Shown: positions 8,876 through 16,614 of the stretch, piece after piece
Position numbering within the stretch: the first letter of the stretch is position 1
Layout: each line of letters starts with the position of its first letter
Assembly (NCBI RefSeq): GCF_016902615.1
Contig: NZ_JACJMB010000010.1
Span: 1-64,000 of the forward strand
Length of the DNA: 64,000 nt
Origin: Collinsella tanakaei
GTDB lineage: Bacteria > Actinomycetota > Coriobacteriia > Coriobacteriales > Coriobacteriaceae
Direction: 5' to 3'
Position numbers and translations under genes: made by a program
The notes under the pieces: generated by a model
Databases searched by the model: none
What the model saw: only the letters and a program-made list of their open reading frames with translations
Told to the model about the DNA's origin: nothing

Positions 8876-9096
8876 GGACGCGAGCCGAGCGGCGCGCCCG
8901 CCGCGGCGAGACGCCTCGCGCGCCCACCCCAAAAATTCGACCGCTGGCGCACGCGGCTTGCGCCTGAAAAAGCTCGTTCATGCCACACCGGTTGAGACGT
9001 CTCGCGCGCCCCCATACGGTAAAGCAAGCTGTCGGATCGCCGCTCCGATGGGACTCGGGTCGGAGCGGTGCCCCTGAAAAGAAAGGACGCGTGCAT
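8876..9096. other. Leader region of the SLH protease with an imperfect direct repeat
   Basis: GAGACGCCTCGCGCGCCC (8908-8925) recurs as GAGACGTCTCGCGCGCCC at 8994-9011, 17 of 18 identical and 86 bp apart. The second copy contains the palindrome GAGACGTCTC. No gene is seen. The repeat may be a regulatory site for the downstream gene or chance in GC-rich DNA. Confidence 0.3.
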
Positions 9097-11442
9097 ATGA
9101 ATCGCAAGCAACCGCACAGCCCGCTGAAGCTCTCGGCTCGCGCAGCCTCGACGCTCGTGCTCGCCGTCAGCATCCTCCCCTTGGGTGCCGTACCCGCCGT
9201 CGCCCAGGAACAGAGCATGGTCGACCAGGTCGCCGAAGCGGCCGCCCAGATCAAGGAACAGGGCTTCTCCACGCTCGGCACCCAGGCGTACAACTGGCGT
9301 GAGGGATCGGGCGCCATCGGGCTGCAGGCCTCCTACCCCGCGAAGTACGATCTGCGCGACGAGGGCGTCGTGACCCCGGTCAAGTTCCAGAACCCCTGGG
9401 GTACCTGCTGGGGCTTCTCGGCCATCGCGGCCTCGGAGACGAGCATCCTCTCCGAGCTCAAGGCCGCGGGCGCAGACTACAGCGCAAGCTCCCCGTTCTA
9501 CGACCTCTCCGAGCGCCAGCTCGCCTGGTTCGCCTACTCCCCCATCCCCGAGGGCGATGACAGCGGCCAGGGCGGAGAGGGCATGGTCGCCGTGACCGAT
9601 GACGAAAACTCCCTGTTCAACAACGGCGGCCTTCCCGTCTTCGCCACGTCCATCTTCTCCTCCGGCATCGGCCCGCTGACCGAGGAGGATGCCCCCCATC
9701 GCAACGACGAGGGCATCATCGACTACCAGACCGACGAGGAGGGCAACAAGGTTCTCGACGAGAACGGCGACCCCATCCCGCTGTGGTACGCCATGGAGGG
9801 CACATGGAAGCTCGATGAGAGCCTTCGCTTCAAGCAGGCGATCGACCTTGAGCAGACGTTCATCCTGCCCGTCCCGGCCACGTTCAAGGAGGTCTATAAC
9901 GAGGAGAGCGACGCGTACGATACCGTCTACGAATATAACGGCGAGGCCACCGATGCCATCAAGGACCAGCTGATGCAGGGCCGCGCCGTGTCTATCGCCT
10001 TCTGTGCGGACCAGTCCCTGCCCGGGCAGCCCAGCGCCGAGCAGTTCCTCAACCCCGACACCTGGGCTCACTACACCTATTCGCCCATGCAGGCGAACCA
10101 CGCTGTCACCATCGTCGGCTGGGACGACACCTACTCGAAGGACAACTTCACCGAGGGCCATCAGCCTCCCGCCGACGGCGCGTGGATCGTCAAGAACAGC
10201 TGGGGCGCCGCCGACAACGAGTTCCCCAACAAGAACGGCTGGGGCATCGACGGCAACGGCTACTTCTACCTTTCGCACTACGACCAGTCCCTCGTGACCG
10301 CCGAGACGTTCGACTACAACACGGCAAGCATCGGCACGCGCGACGCGTACTATGCCAACCAGTACGACTACATGCCCTCCTCTGCCGCGTTCTCCGAGAC
10401 CTCTGAGGACAAACTGTCTGCGGCAAACATCTTCACAGCCGAAGACGACCAGCTGGTGACGACGCTTACGGCCGAGACGACCGCCCCGAACACCACGGTC
10501 ACCTACGAGCTATATCTGCTGAACGACGGCTACACCTCCCCCACCGATGGCAAGAAGGTAGCCGAGGTGACCGAGACGTATCAGTACGGCGGCTTCCATC
10601 GCGCCGAGCTGTCCGGCAACCAGCAGCTCGCGGTGCCCGCAGGCGCCTCGTTCTCCGTCGTGGTCACGCAACGCGTCGCCGATGAGTACACCTGCTCCAT
10701 CGAGGTGGGCAACAGCAAGAAGGCGATTGACGAGCACAACGACGCGATGCGTGAGCTGCTCATCATGTTCACCATCGACTCCGTGTTCGAAGAGCACCCC
10801 GAATGGGACCCGGAGAACGAGGAGGACTACCAGAAGGCATACGATGAGGCGGCCGAGATCGTCGACGCTATGATCGAGCTGGGCATCATCACGCAGGTCA
10901 CGACCTACAACAAGGGCGTCGTCAACGAGGGCGAGAGCTTCATGTACACCGACGGCGCCTGGGTCGACGAGACGGACATCATCGATCGGCTCGAGGCTGC
11001 CGACGAGGGTCTCTACACCTACGACAACTTCGCCATCAAGGCCTATGCCGAGGAGCTGGAGAGCCCGTTTGAGGACGTTTCCGCCGGCGACTGGTACTAC
11101 AGCGCCGTCGATTACGCCAACACCAACGGCATCATGACCGGCTACAGCGATGATACGTTCGGCGTGGGCGACCCTCTCACCCGCGAGCAGCTTGCCCGCA
11201 TCGTGGCGAACGCCGTGGACGGCGTGGCGACCGACCCCGACGCCGCGAAGGATATGCCCGACGCCGACAAGGTCTCCGACTGGGCGGTCGACAACGCCGC
11301 TTGGGCTATCGAGAACGGCGTCATCAACGGCGTCGAGACCGAGAACGGCCGCGAGATCAAGCCGCAGGGCGAGGTCACGTGCGCTCAGATGGCCACCGTC
11401 ATGATGAACGCGATCGAGGGCGGCATCCTGCAGCAGAAGTAA
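9097..11442 (+). CDS. Secreted C1 (papain-like) cysteine peptidase with SLH repeats
   Basis: A 781-aa surface protein. Residues 1-36 are a signal peptide (hydrophobic ASTLVLAVSILPLGAVPAVA). The papain-type domain follows: catalytic Cys104 in NPWGTCWGFSA, His335 in NHAVTIVGW and Asn367 in IVKNSWG, with the oxyanion Gln in KFQNP. The roughly 230 residues between Cys and His exceed the classic papain spacing, so there is an insertion. Residues about 400-640 form a beta-rich region like the lectin-like domain often paired with this family. Two SLH motifs end the chain (about 655-777; DVSAGDWYYSAVDYANTNGI, WAVDNAAWAIENGVING), expected to bind secondary cell-wall polymers. ATG 9097 follows AAAGGAC. 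Likely role: extracellular proteolysis at the cell surface. Target proteins are unknown. Confidence 0.93.
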   Translation: MNRKQPHSPLKLSARAASTLVLAVSILPLGAVPAVAQEQSMVDQVAEAAAQIKEQGFSTLGTQAYNWREGSGAIGLQASYPAKYDLRDEGVVTPVKFQNPWGTCWGFSAIAASETSILSELKAAGADYSASSPFYDLSERQLAWFAYSPIPEGDDSGQGGEGMVAVTDDENSLFNNGGLPVFATSIFSSGIGPLTEEDAPHRNDEGIIDYQTDEEGNKVLDENGDPIPLWYAMEGTWKLDESLRFKQAIDLEQTFILPVPATFKEVYNEESDAYDTVYEYNGEATDAIKDQLMQGRAVSIAFCADQSLPGQPSAEQFLNPDTWAHYTYSPMQANHAVTIVGWDDTYSKDNFTEGHQPPADGAWIVKNSWGAADNEFPNKNGWGIDGNGYFYLSHYDQSLVTAETFDYNTASIGTRDAYYANQYDYMPSSAAFSETSEDKLSAANIFTAEDDQLVTTLTAETTAPNTTVTYELYLLNDGYTSPTDGKKVAEVTETYQYGGFHRAELSGNQQLAVPAGASFSVVVTQRVADEYTCSIEVGNSKKAIDEHNDAMRELLIMFTIDSVFEEHPEWDPENEEDYQKAYDEAAEIVDAMIELGIITQVTTYNKGVVNEGESFMYTDGAWVDETDIIDRLEAADEGLYTYDNFAIKAYAEELESPFEDVSAGDWYYSAVDYANTNGIMTGYSDDTFGVGDPLTREQLARIVANAVDGVATDPDAAKDMPDADKVSDWAVDNAAWAIENGVINGVETENGREIKPQGEVTCAQMATVMMNAIEGGILQQK

Positions 11443-11487
11443 GGGCTGTCGCACACAGCGAGTGCGAGTAAGACGCGCTCATAGGAC

Positions 11488-11526
11488 GCCGGGGCGCGGA
11501 CAGAGGCGTTCGCGCCCCGGCGCTTT
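11488..11526 (+). terminator. Terminator after the SLH protease
   Basis: GCCGGGGCGCG (11488-11498) pairs with CGCGCCCCGGC (11511-11521), followed by GCTTTT. It starts 46 bases after the protease stop. Confidence 0.75.
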
Positions 11527-11615
11527 TGGCGGTGTATATAAATCCCAGGAAACGATGACCAAAAGCCTTCGCAGTCAAAACTCCAAGGGATGAAGTGTCT
11601 TTGATCAGCATTTCC

Positions 11616-11984
11616 CTAGAACGACTTTCCGAACCCCTTCCCTAATATGGCATCGACAAGAAAAGCGTTCGAGAACCTCGTGTACATGCAGGACCCCTTC
11701 CTAAGCATCTCCGCGTTGAGTCGATAACAGGCGTCGAGAACTTCAGGGTCGGCGATAAGCGATGCAAGGCATCCCAGCGTGTCAAAGTGGGCAGTTACGA
11801 CATCATCTACAGATCGGTAGCCCCCACTTCCAATCCATGCACCATCATGGCGGCGCGAGTCTCCAGCAAGACCCTTCATGTTGAGAAACCCCCAAAGCTC
11901 GGACCCATCCTCAAAGATCGTTAGCGTTTCGACATTTCCAACTGAAAGACAGCACAGAACGGTTTCGCCTCTTCTTTTCGTCAT
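11616..11984 (-). CDS. Hypothetical protein; possible 3' half of the GIY-YIG gene
   Basis: A 122-aa open frame starting at ATG 11984, which overlaps the stop of the upstream frame by 4 bases (ATGA). It contains ETVLCCLSVGNVETLTIFEDGSELWGFLNMKGLAG and has no recognised domain. The frame stays open upstream of the ATG and reads LWTATAMTKRRGE, so a single-base shift would join it to the upstream GIY-YIG gene. Either two coupled genes or one gene broken by a frameshift is possible. Base composition is lower in GC than the flanks. Confidence 0.55.
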   Translation of the reverse strand: MTKRRGETVLCCLSVGNVETLTIFEDGSELWGFLNMKGLAGDSRRHDGAWIGSGGYRSVDDVVTAHFDTLGCLASLIADPEVLDACYRLNAEMLRKGSCMYTRFSNAFLVDAILGKGFGKSF

Positions 11985-12562
11985 TGCCGTTGCCGTCCAA
12001 AGGGAACAGCCAAAACGTCAGGAGCGGGAATGGTCTCGTGCACATAACCGGAGAGAACCCTCAGAAGCTCAGGCCACCATGAGGAGTGGGCAAGCTTTTT
12101 GTAACGCCCCAGCATATTCTTGGTGTGATTCTGCGGACCGGCACCACAAGAAACTGATGATGCACGCGGCCGTTTCGAGCGTTCCCAAGGCACCTCGACA
12201 CCAAATCCGCCCACCACTTCAATGCGCAAATTCCCAGCGCCACCAGGCCTCCCCGTCTTCATGAGATTGCGCAGACTGAGCCCCTTGCGTTCGAAAGCCG
12301 CAATTGCCCGCGTCTCAGCTTCATCAAGTTCGTAATCGCTCCCCCGCACCTCCGAGAAAAGCATCCGAACCGGCTCAATGGGCGGATTTGCATGGCGCCA
12401 CTCATGAAGATGCTGTTGATGACGAGCCCTCACATCCACCGACTTTGCGACATACCACGTTCCGTCAGAGAGTTCGTAGGCGTATATCCCGCGACAGCCA
12501 TCATCCGGCAAGTCGCATGCGATCGACCTGCCGCCGTCAAGCCGAAGTTCGCGAAACGTCAT
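11981..12562 (-). CDS. GIY-YIG nuclease-like protein
   Basis: 193 aa. Residues about 22-70 resemble a GIY-YIG nuclease core: GIYAYELSDGTWYVAKSVDVRARHQQH has the two-strand GIY and YVxKS elements and the following Arg. A downstream acidic stretch (DYELDEAETRAIAAF) holds the Glu that usually completes the site. The first motif keeps GIY, while YIG is replaced by YVA, so activity is uncertain. ATG 12562 is preferred over GTG 12628 because GGAGAG lies 5 bases before it. The frame ends at ATGA, where the next ORF starts. Such stand-alone proteins are common in mobile or phage-derived DNA. Confidence 0.65.
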   Translation of the reverse strand: MTFRELRLDGGRSIACDLPDDGCRGIYAYELSDGTWYVAKSVDVRARHQQHLHEWRHANPPIEPVRMLFSEVRGSDYELDEAETRAIAAFERKGLSLRNLMKTGRPGGAGNLRIEVVGGFGVEVPWERSKRPRASSVSCGAGPQNHTKNMLGRYKKLAHSSWWPELLRVLSGYVHETIPAPDVLAVPFGRQRQ

Positions 12563-12624
12563 GCTACTCTCCGGTTTTATCAATGTCGCCTCACCACCCA
12601 CACAACCATCCCGCTTGTTCATCA

Positions 12625-12813
12625 TCACAGCATCATGTCATCAATACCATTATGAAAGCTCAGATACCGCGCTTTTAGCCAAGTGGCCTTGTTGTCGATC
12701 GCTGCAATGCCGAGAAGATTGCTCCGCTTCACTTGTGCCTTGATCGAGCGCTCGCGGACCCGCAGCGCCGCCGAGAACCGTAAGATCGCCCAGCCGGAGG
12801 CGAGATAATCACA
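12625..12813 (-). pseudogene. Possible gene remnant (62 codons, no start)
   Basis: An open minus-strand frame of 62 codons closed upstream by TGA (12816-12814) and with no start codon or ribosome site. Its translation looks protein-like: LASGWAILRFSAALR, then NLLGIAAIDNKATWLKARYL. It reads like the C-terminal end of a protein whose 5' part is missing. The family was not recognised. It could be a chance open frame. Confidence 0.3.
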
Positions 12814-13011
12814 TCACCTTTACCGTGATTCGAGCCAATTCGTGTGTACGCAGGAAGACACAAGGGCGATTAGCAACCGTAGATTCTGAGCCGACCGGAA
12901 GCCCCCAATCCACCAATAGTGAGAAGATTCACCCGTCATTTGCATTGATTATCAAGAGGCCATCGTACGGGAGCCGAGCACCCCTCGCCAACGAGAGCGA
13001 TGATCGCATCG
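12814..13011. other. Non-coding stretch in the accessory region
   Basis: Between the possible remnant and the yafQ stop no supported gene, repeat or RNA was seen. Confidence 0.4.
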
Positions 13012-13305
13012 CTATCGGAATATCTCATCGTGGGTACCCGTTCTTTGAAGAAACGCGACGCCCTCCACCTCGCGCCAAACGAGAAGCCAATCGCCTGCAT
13101 TCGCAACATGGCACTCGCTACTGCCCCGCCAGGCTCCCTTGAGACTATGCATGCGATGGCGACGGCGCAGCTCCTCGCGCGAGCTCGATGTGTTTTCAAT
13201 AATCAAGTCAATCACGCATGCCAAATCGCGTTCATCAAGCCCCCGTTTTCTAATTCTCTTAAGGTCTCGTGAGAATGACGGCGTAAATGACGCTTTGAGC
13301 TTCAC
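13012..13305 (-). CDS. yafQ: YafQ-family mRNA interferase toxin
   Basis: A 97-aa RelE-superfamily toxin that cleaves mRNA on the ribosome. It starts KLKASFTPSFSRDLKRIRKRG, as in YafQ proteins. The residues expected for catalysis are present: His in RRRHRMHSLKG, ECHVANAGDWLLVW, and His in THDEIF at the C-terminus. GTG 13305 overlaps the antitoxin stop as GTGA, giving translational coupling; GTG 13311 is an alternative. It is neutralised by the antitoxin encoded just upstream. Confidence 0.9.
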   Translation of the reverse strand: MKLKASFTPSFSRDLKRIRKRGLDERDLACVIDLIIENTSSSREELRRRHRMHSLKGAWRGSSECHVANAGDWLLVWREVEGVAFLQRTGTHDEIFR

Positions 13306-13574
13306 GCACACTCACCCGCTGCAGCAAGCAGGGAAGCGGCATCATCATACAGTTCATAGTCCCCAGAGGCTATCGCGTCATCCGTCTCCGCGATCGCACG
13401 AAGGCTCTCCTCGTTCGGCTCATACGACTGGAAATTGAGAGGAATGGAATGTTCACGAACCATCTGTGTGTAGAAAGCTCTCGTAACCGAGCCGAGATCG
13501 AGGCCGTAATACTCGGCGACCTTAGATGCTTCCGCCTTCAAATCATCGTTCAGCCTAATTGTCAGCGTCGCCAT
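13302..13574 (-). CDS. dinJ: RelB/DinJ-family antitoxin
   Basis: A 90-aa antitoxin with an N-terminal ribbon-helix-helix (MATLTIRLNDDLKAEASKVAEYYGLDLGSVTRAFYTQMV) and an acidic C-terminal tail that should wrap the YafQ toxin. ATG 13574 is the canonical start for the family, preceded by GGTGAGG at close spacing; an upstream ATG at 13634 would add 20 residues that read through the operator. It is first in a two-gene operon and presumably autoregulates through the repeats upstream. Confidence 0.92.
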   Translation of the reverse strand: MATLTIRLNDDLKAEASKVAEYYGLDLGSVTRAFYTQMVREHSIPLNFQSYEPNEESLRAIAETDDAIASGDYELYDDAASLLAAAGECA

Positions 13575-13614
13575 TTCCTCACCCCGTAATACCTGTTCAT
13601 ACACATATCTCTTG

Positions 13615-13651
13615 TTGAAGTATACCCACTTCAATTGACTTCAATTGAAGT
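13615..13651. promoter_or_regulatory. Toxin-antitoxin operator with four half-sites
   Basis: Four 7-base half-sites are present: TTGAAGT (13615-13621), ACTTCAA (13628-13634), ACTTCAA (13638-13644) and TTGAAGT (13645-13651). The last two join as the perfect palindrome ACTTCAATTGAAGT; the first two form an inverted pair with a 6-base spacer. This suits two ribbon-helix-helix antitoxin dimers. It lies 41 bases upstream of dinJ. Confidence 0.75.
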
Positions 13652-13855
13652 ATTTAGGTCGCTCAGCACCCATAGATAATTTGAACCGTTCCTGCCCGTG
13701 CTGGCGCCAGCACACATGACGTGTCGACGGAAGACCAAACTTGCCTTTCGCCGTCATCGTAATACCGACTTCATAACATGCCGCAAGCGTCCACAATAGC
13801 CGGTAAAAGCAAACAGGCCAGAAGCCAACACGGCATCTGACCTGCTATTTACTAC
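13652..13855. other. Intergenic stretch, one short palindrome
   Basis: No gene is seen. GTGCTGGCGCCAGCAC (13698-13713) is a perfect 16-bp palindrome of unknown role. Confidence 0.4.
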
Positions 13856-13931
13856 TGGTGCCCCCGGGCAGATTCGAACTGTCGACACCCGCTTTAGGAG
13901 AGCGGTGCTCTATCCCCTGAGCTACGGAGGC
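13856..13931 (-). tRNA. tRNA-Arg, anticodon CCT
   Basis: The minus strand folds as a tRNA: acceptor GCCTCCG pairs with CGGGGGC (one G-U), discriminator A and an encoded CCA follow, the D-arm holds AGCTCAGGGGATAGAGC, and the anticodon loop is CTCCTAA, giving CCT. The T-loop is TTCGAAT. The T-stem has one A-C mismatch. It decodes AGG. Its 3' end faces the accessory stretch, but no integrase or duplicated 3' end was found. Confidence 0.93.
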
Positions 13932-14115
13932 AAGTAACGAGCATTCTAACAGATTAAAAGCAATTGCACGCGATACATCACCCAGGCATCCGCTTTTTCG
14001 CATATACGCGGCCGACCCATCGCCTGAGCAGGTATTATTAGGTCGATTACTCACCCATTCGGCCGTGCGCGTCAACGCGCTCGGCCCCCTCAACTCGCCA
14101 GTGAGGAGCATCCAC

Positions 14116-14517
14116 ATGTCACCCAATCGCAAGTACCTCAAGATCGTGAGTCTGCTGCAGGTCGTCGTCGCCCTTGCAGCGCTGGTCTTCGGCATCATCG
14201 CCTTTACCGGAATGAACTCCGCCGAGGGCGACACCGGCGTTCTCGTCGTCCTTTCGGCAAGCGTCGACGGCGTCCTCTACCTGCTGTGCGCCGCGTTGAG
14301 CTTTATCACCGCCTTCATGGGCATCCAGGGCGCCAACCGCCCGAGCGCGCTCGGCAGCCATCGCGTGCTCTCCGTCCTGACCGCCCTCGCCGGCATCGTC
14401 ACCTGTATTATCGGCGGCCTCAACCAGGAGATCCCCATCCTCGGCGCAATCGTCGTTCTGTTCGGTCTCGCCGCAGCCGTCTTCGACACGCTGGTCCGCA
14501 AGGAGCTCGACCGCTAA
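14116..14517 (+). CDS. Hypothetical four-helix membrane protein
   Basis: 133 aa with about four hydrophobic segments (IVSLLQVVVALAALVFGIIAF, GVLYLLCAALSFITAFMGI, VLSVLTALAGIVTCIIGGL, ILGAIVVLFGLAAAVFDTLV). ATG 14116 follows GAGGAG; an earlier ATG at 14065 has no ribosome site. A TATTAT at 14033 may be its -10. Family not recognised. It is monocistronic with its own terminator. Confidence 0.8.
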   Translation: MSPNRKYLKIVSLLQVVVALAALVFGIIAFTGMNSAEGDTGVLVVLSASVDGVLYLLCAALSFITAFMGIQGANRPSALGSHRVLSVLTALAGIVTCIIGGLNQEIPILGAIVVLFGLAAAVFDTLVRKELDR

Positions 14518-14550
14518 CGGGAAAGACTCGCCCAAGCATTGCATACGGAA

Positions 14551-14576
14551 AAGCCGGGGTCCCACCCCGGCTTTTT
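14551..14576. terminator. Bidirectional terminator
   Basis: AAGCCGGGG (14551-14559) pairs with CCCCGGCTT (14565-14573) with a 5-base loop. TTTTTT follows on the plus strand and TTTTCC on the minus strand. It serves the membrane protein gene and the small gene converging from the right. Confidence 0.85.
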
Positions 14577-14611
14577 TCATGCGAAGAATTGTCGGGCATC
14601 GCCACAGGAGG

Positions 14612-14773
14612 CTAATCCCACGGATCGCGTTCGAACAGCGGCTCTGGTTCCGGCCGGAGATCCGAATACGGATCGTAGCCGTCATCGTCCTCGTTCTCCG
14701 CCCGGATGAACGGATCGCGCGGCGCCCTGTCTTTCTTCCGATCTGCCTGCAAACGCTTATCCTTATCACCCAT
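14612..14773 (-). CDS. Small acidic hypothetical protein (53 aa)
   Basis: A short protein with a basic first third (MGDKDKRLQADRKKDRAPRD) and an acidic, proline-rich remainder ending FERDPWD. ATG 14773 follows GGGGGCG. It looks intrinsically disordered. A bidirectional terminator lies after its stop, and the PTS operon terminator lies upstream. Function unknown; the coding call rests on the ribosome site and charge pattern. Confidence 0.55.
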   Translation of the reverse strand: MGDKDKRLQADRKKDRAPRDPFIRAENEDDDGYDPYSDLRPEPEPLFERDPWD

Positions 14774-14838
14774 AACACGCCCCCAGCTCTCATGCCCGAT
14801 GCGAAAGACCTTTCCGCCCCATTTTCCCATAACGCAAA

Positions 14839-14873
14839 AGGCGGGCGACTCCGAAATGGAGCCGCACCCGCCT
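14839..14873 (-). terminator. Terminator of the alpha-glucoside PTS operon
   Basis: AGGCGGG (14839-14845) and CCCGCCT (14867-14873) enclose an inner stem (GACTCC/GGAGCC). On the minus strand TTTTGCGTT follows. It lies 37 bases after the PTS stop. Confidence 0.75.
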
Positions 14874-14909
14874 CCTACAGGCATGATGGACCGCCGTGTC
14901 GTTTGGGTC

Positions 14910-16475
14910 CTATTCCATGCCGAGCGTTTCTCGCATCTGCGTGGCGTAGTTCGCCGCCATCTGGCCGTACACGATTTGCACGCCACCGGCCACATGCACG
15001 ATACCGCGTGCCTCGAGTTTGTCAGTAAACACCTTGTCATCAGCCACCTTGCTGCAATCGTTCAGCTGAAGACGCAGGCGGGTGAAACATGCCTCGGCGC
15101 TTTTAATGTTATCGGGGCCACCGACAGCTTCGATGATGAGCGGGATGAGTTTGCTCGCGGGAGCCTTTTCGACCTTTGAGCCCTCGGAGTCCCCTTCGGG
15201 GAGTTCGCGACCGGGCGTCTTCAGGTTCATGCGAACAATCAGGGTCTTGAAGACGAGATAATACGTCGCGAACCAAATCGGCCCGAGTACGAGAATCCAC
15301 ATCCACCCAGAACCCTTGCCAGCGCCCAGGATGCCGTTGAAGATCAGCGACAGCAGCGGGCCGCCGAATGTTGCTGACCCCGCAACGTTGAAGTTGAGCA
15401 GGAACGTAAAAGCGTACGCCAAACCGGCCATGATGGCATGCACCAGGTACAACACCGGCGCAATGAAAAGGAAGGAGTACTCAAGCGGCTCAGTGATGCC
15501 GGAAAGCACACACGGGATGACGAGTGCGATCATGAGCGCAGCGGTCTTCTTTTTGTTCTCCGGCAACGCCGTCTTGTAGAAGGCGAGCGCGGCACCGGGA
15601 AGACCGAACATGGCGAAGATGACCTTGCCGTTCATCACGAAACGACTCACATTGATATCGAACGGCGTGGTGGCTGACCCCAGGATAGCGCTGTAGATGT
15701 TCACGGCGCCTGAGATGGTCTCACCGTCGATGACCTCGGTTCCACCCAGAGAGGTGAAGAAGAACGGCAGATAGACAAAGTGATGCAGCCCGAACGGCAG
15801 AAGCAGGCGCTCGCCGGCGCCGTAGACGAACGAGCCGAATACGCCGGTGGCGCGGATGAAATCGGACAGCGCCCCCAAGGCCGTCTGGATGAACGGGAAT
15901 ACAAAAGAGAGCACCAGCGCCAACGCGCTGCATCCCACGATTGTCACGGCGGGAATGAACTTCACACCATTGAAAATGGAAAGCGCTGCGGGAAGCTCAA
16001 TCTTGTAGAAGCGGTTGTGCAGATACGCAACGAGGGCTCCGACCAGCAAGCCGCCAATGACGCCCGTATCGAGCGTAACGGTTCCCAAGATGTTGCTCTG
16101 ACCAGTAGCCAGGTTCTCGGGATCGATAGTCCCTATCGCCGTCAGGAAGGTCCCCATAACGGCGTTGAGCGTCATGTAGCCGATCATTCCGCAGAGAGCC
16201 GCAGTCGCCTTCTCGCCGCGCGCAAAACCGTAGGCCAGACACACCGCGAAGATGAGCGGGATGTTGTTCATCACAACGCCCGCCGCGGCCTTCAGGATCG
16301 AAAAGAAGATCGCGAGCGCTGGGGTCCCAAGCCATGGTACGTATTCCAGCAGCATGGGACTCGTGAACGCGTTGCCGAAGCCCTGCAGGATGCCCGCGAT
16401 GGGCAAGATCAGCACGGGCGTCATCAGGACCTTACCCAAGCGCTGGAACTTGGCCAGCAATTCGTCTTTGTTCAT
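14910..16475 (-). CDS. PTS transporter EIICB, maltose/glucose family
   Basis: A 521-aa membrane permease that takes up and phosphorylates a sugar with phosphate from HPr/EIIA. Residues 1 to about 415 are the EIIC domain (FQRLGKVLMTPVLILPIAGILQGFG at the start, GERLLLPFGLHHFVYLP, and the EIIC loop GITEPLEYSFLFIAPVLY). About 435-521 is EIIB, with phosphocysteine Cys463 in SAEACFTRLRL. No EIIA domain is fused. ATG 16475 with GAGGGG upstream is preferred to the ATG at 16652. Its partner is the GH4 6-phospho-alpha-glucosidase just upstream, so a maltose-like alpha-glucoside is the probable substrate. Confidence 0.92.
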   Translation of the reverse strand: MNKDELLAKFQRLGKVLMTPVLILPIAGILQGFGNAFTSPMLLEYVPWLGTPALAIFFSILKAAAGVVMNNIPLIFAVCLAYGFARGEKATAALCGMIGYMTLNAVMGTFLTAIGTIDPENLATGQSNILGTVTLDTGVIGGLLVGALVAYLHNRFYKIELPAALSIFNGVKFIPAVTIVGCSALALVLSFVFPFIQTALGALSDFIRATGVFGSFVYGAGERLLLPFGLHHFVYLPFFFTSLGGTEVIDGETISGAVNIYSAILGSATTPFDINVSRFVMNGKVIFAMFGLPGAALAFYKTALPENKKKTAALMIALVIPCVLSGITEPLEYSFLFIAPVLYLVHAIMAGLAYAFTFLLNFNVAGSATFGGPLLSLIFNGILGAGKGSGWMWILVLGPIWFATYYLVFKTLIVRMNLKTPGRELPEGDSEGSKVEKAPASKLIPLIIEAVGGPDNIKSAEACFTRLRLQLNDCSKVADDKVFTDKLEARGIVHVAGGVQIVYGQMAANYATQMRETLGME

Positions 16476-16614
16476 GTTTTTTGTCCCCTCTGTAGCCGGG
16501 GCGCGAAAACGTCCCTCGCGCCCCTCGGGTTGCTTCAGCGCGCCGCATGCCGGCGCGCCGCAGACTGCTCCCCCTGTCATAAGCGTCCGCAGCGCGTCGG
16601 CCACAGGCGATTCG

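Noticed and set aside
8728-10278. A 516-codon minus-strand frame across the small protein and the protease
   Set aside because: It is antisense to two genes with ribosome sites and recognised features, and lacks any domain.
13856-13931. tRNA gene as proof of an integrated island
   Set aside because: No integrase, recombinase or duplicated tRNA end was found, so only an accessory patch is claimed.
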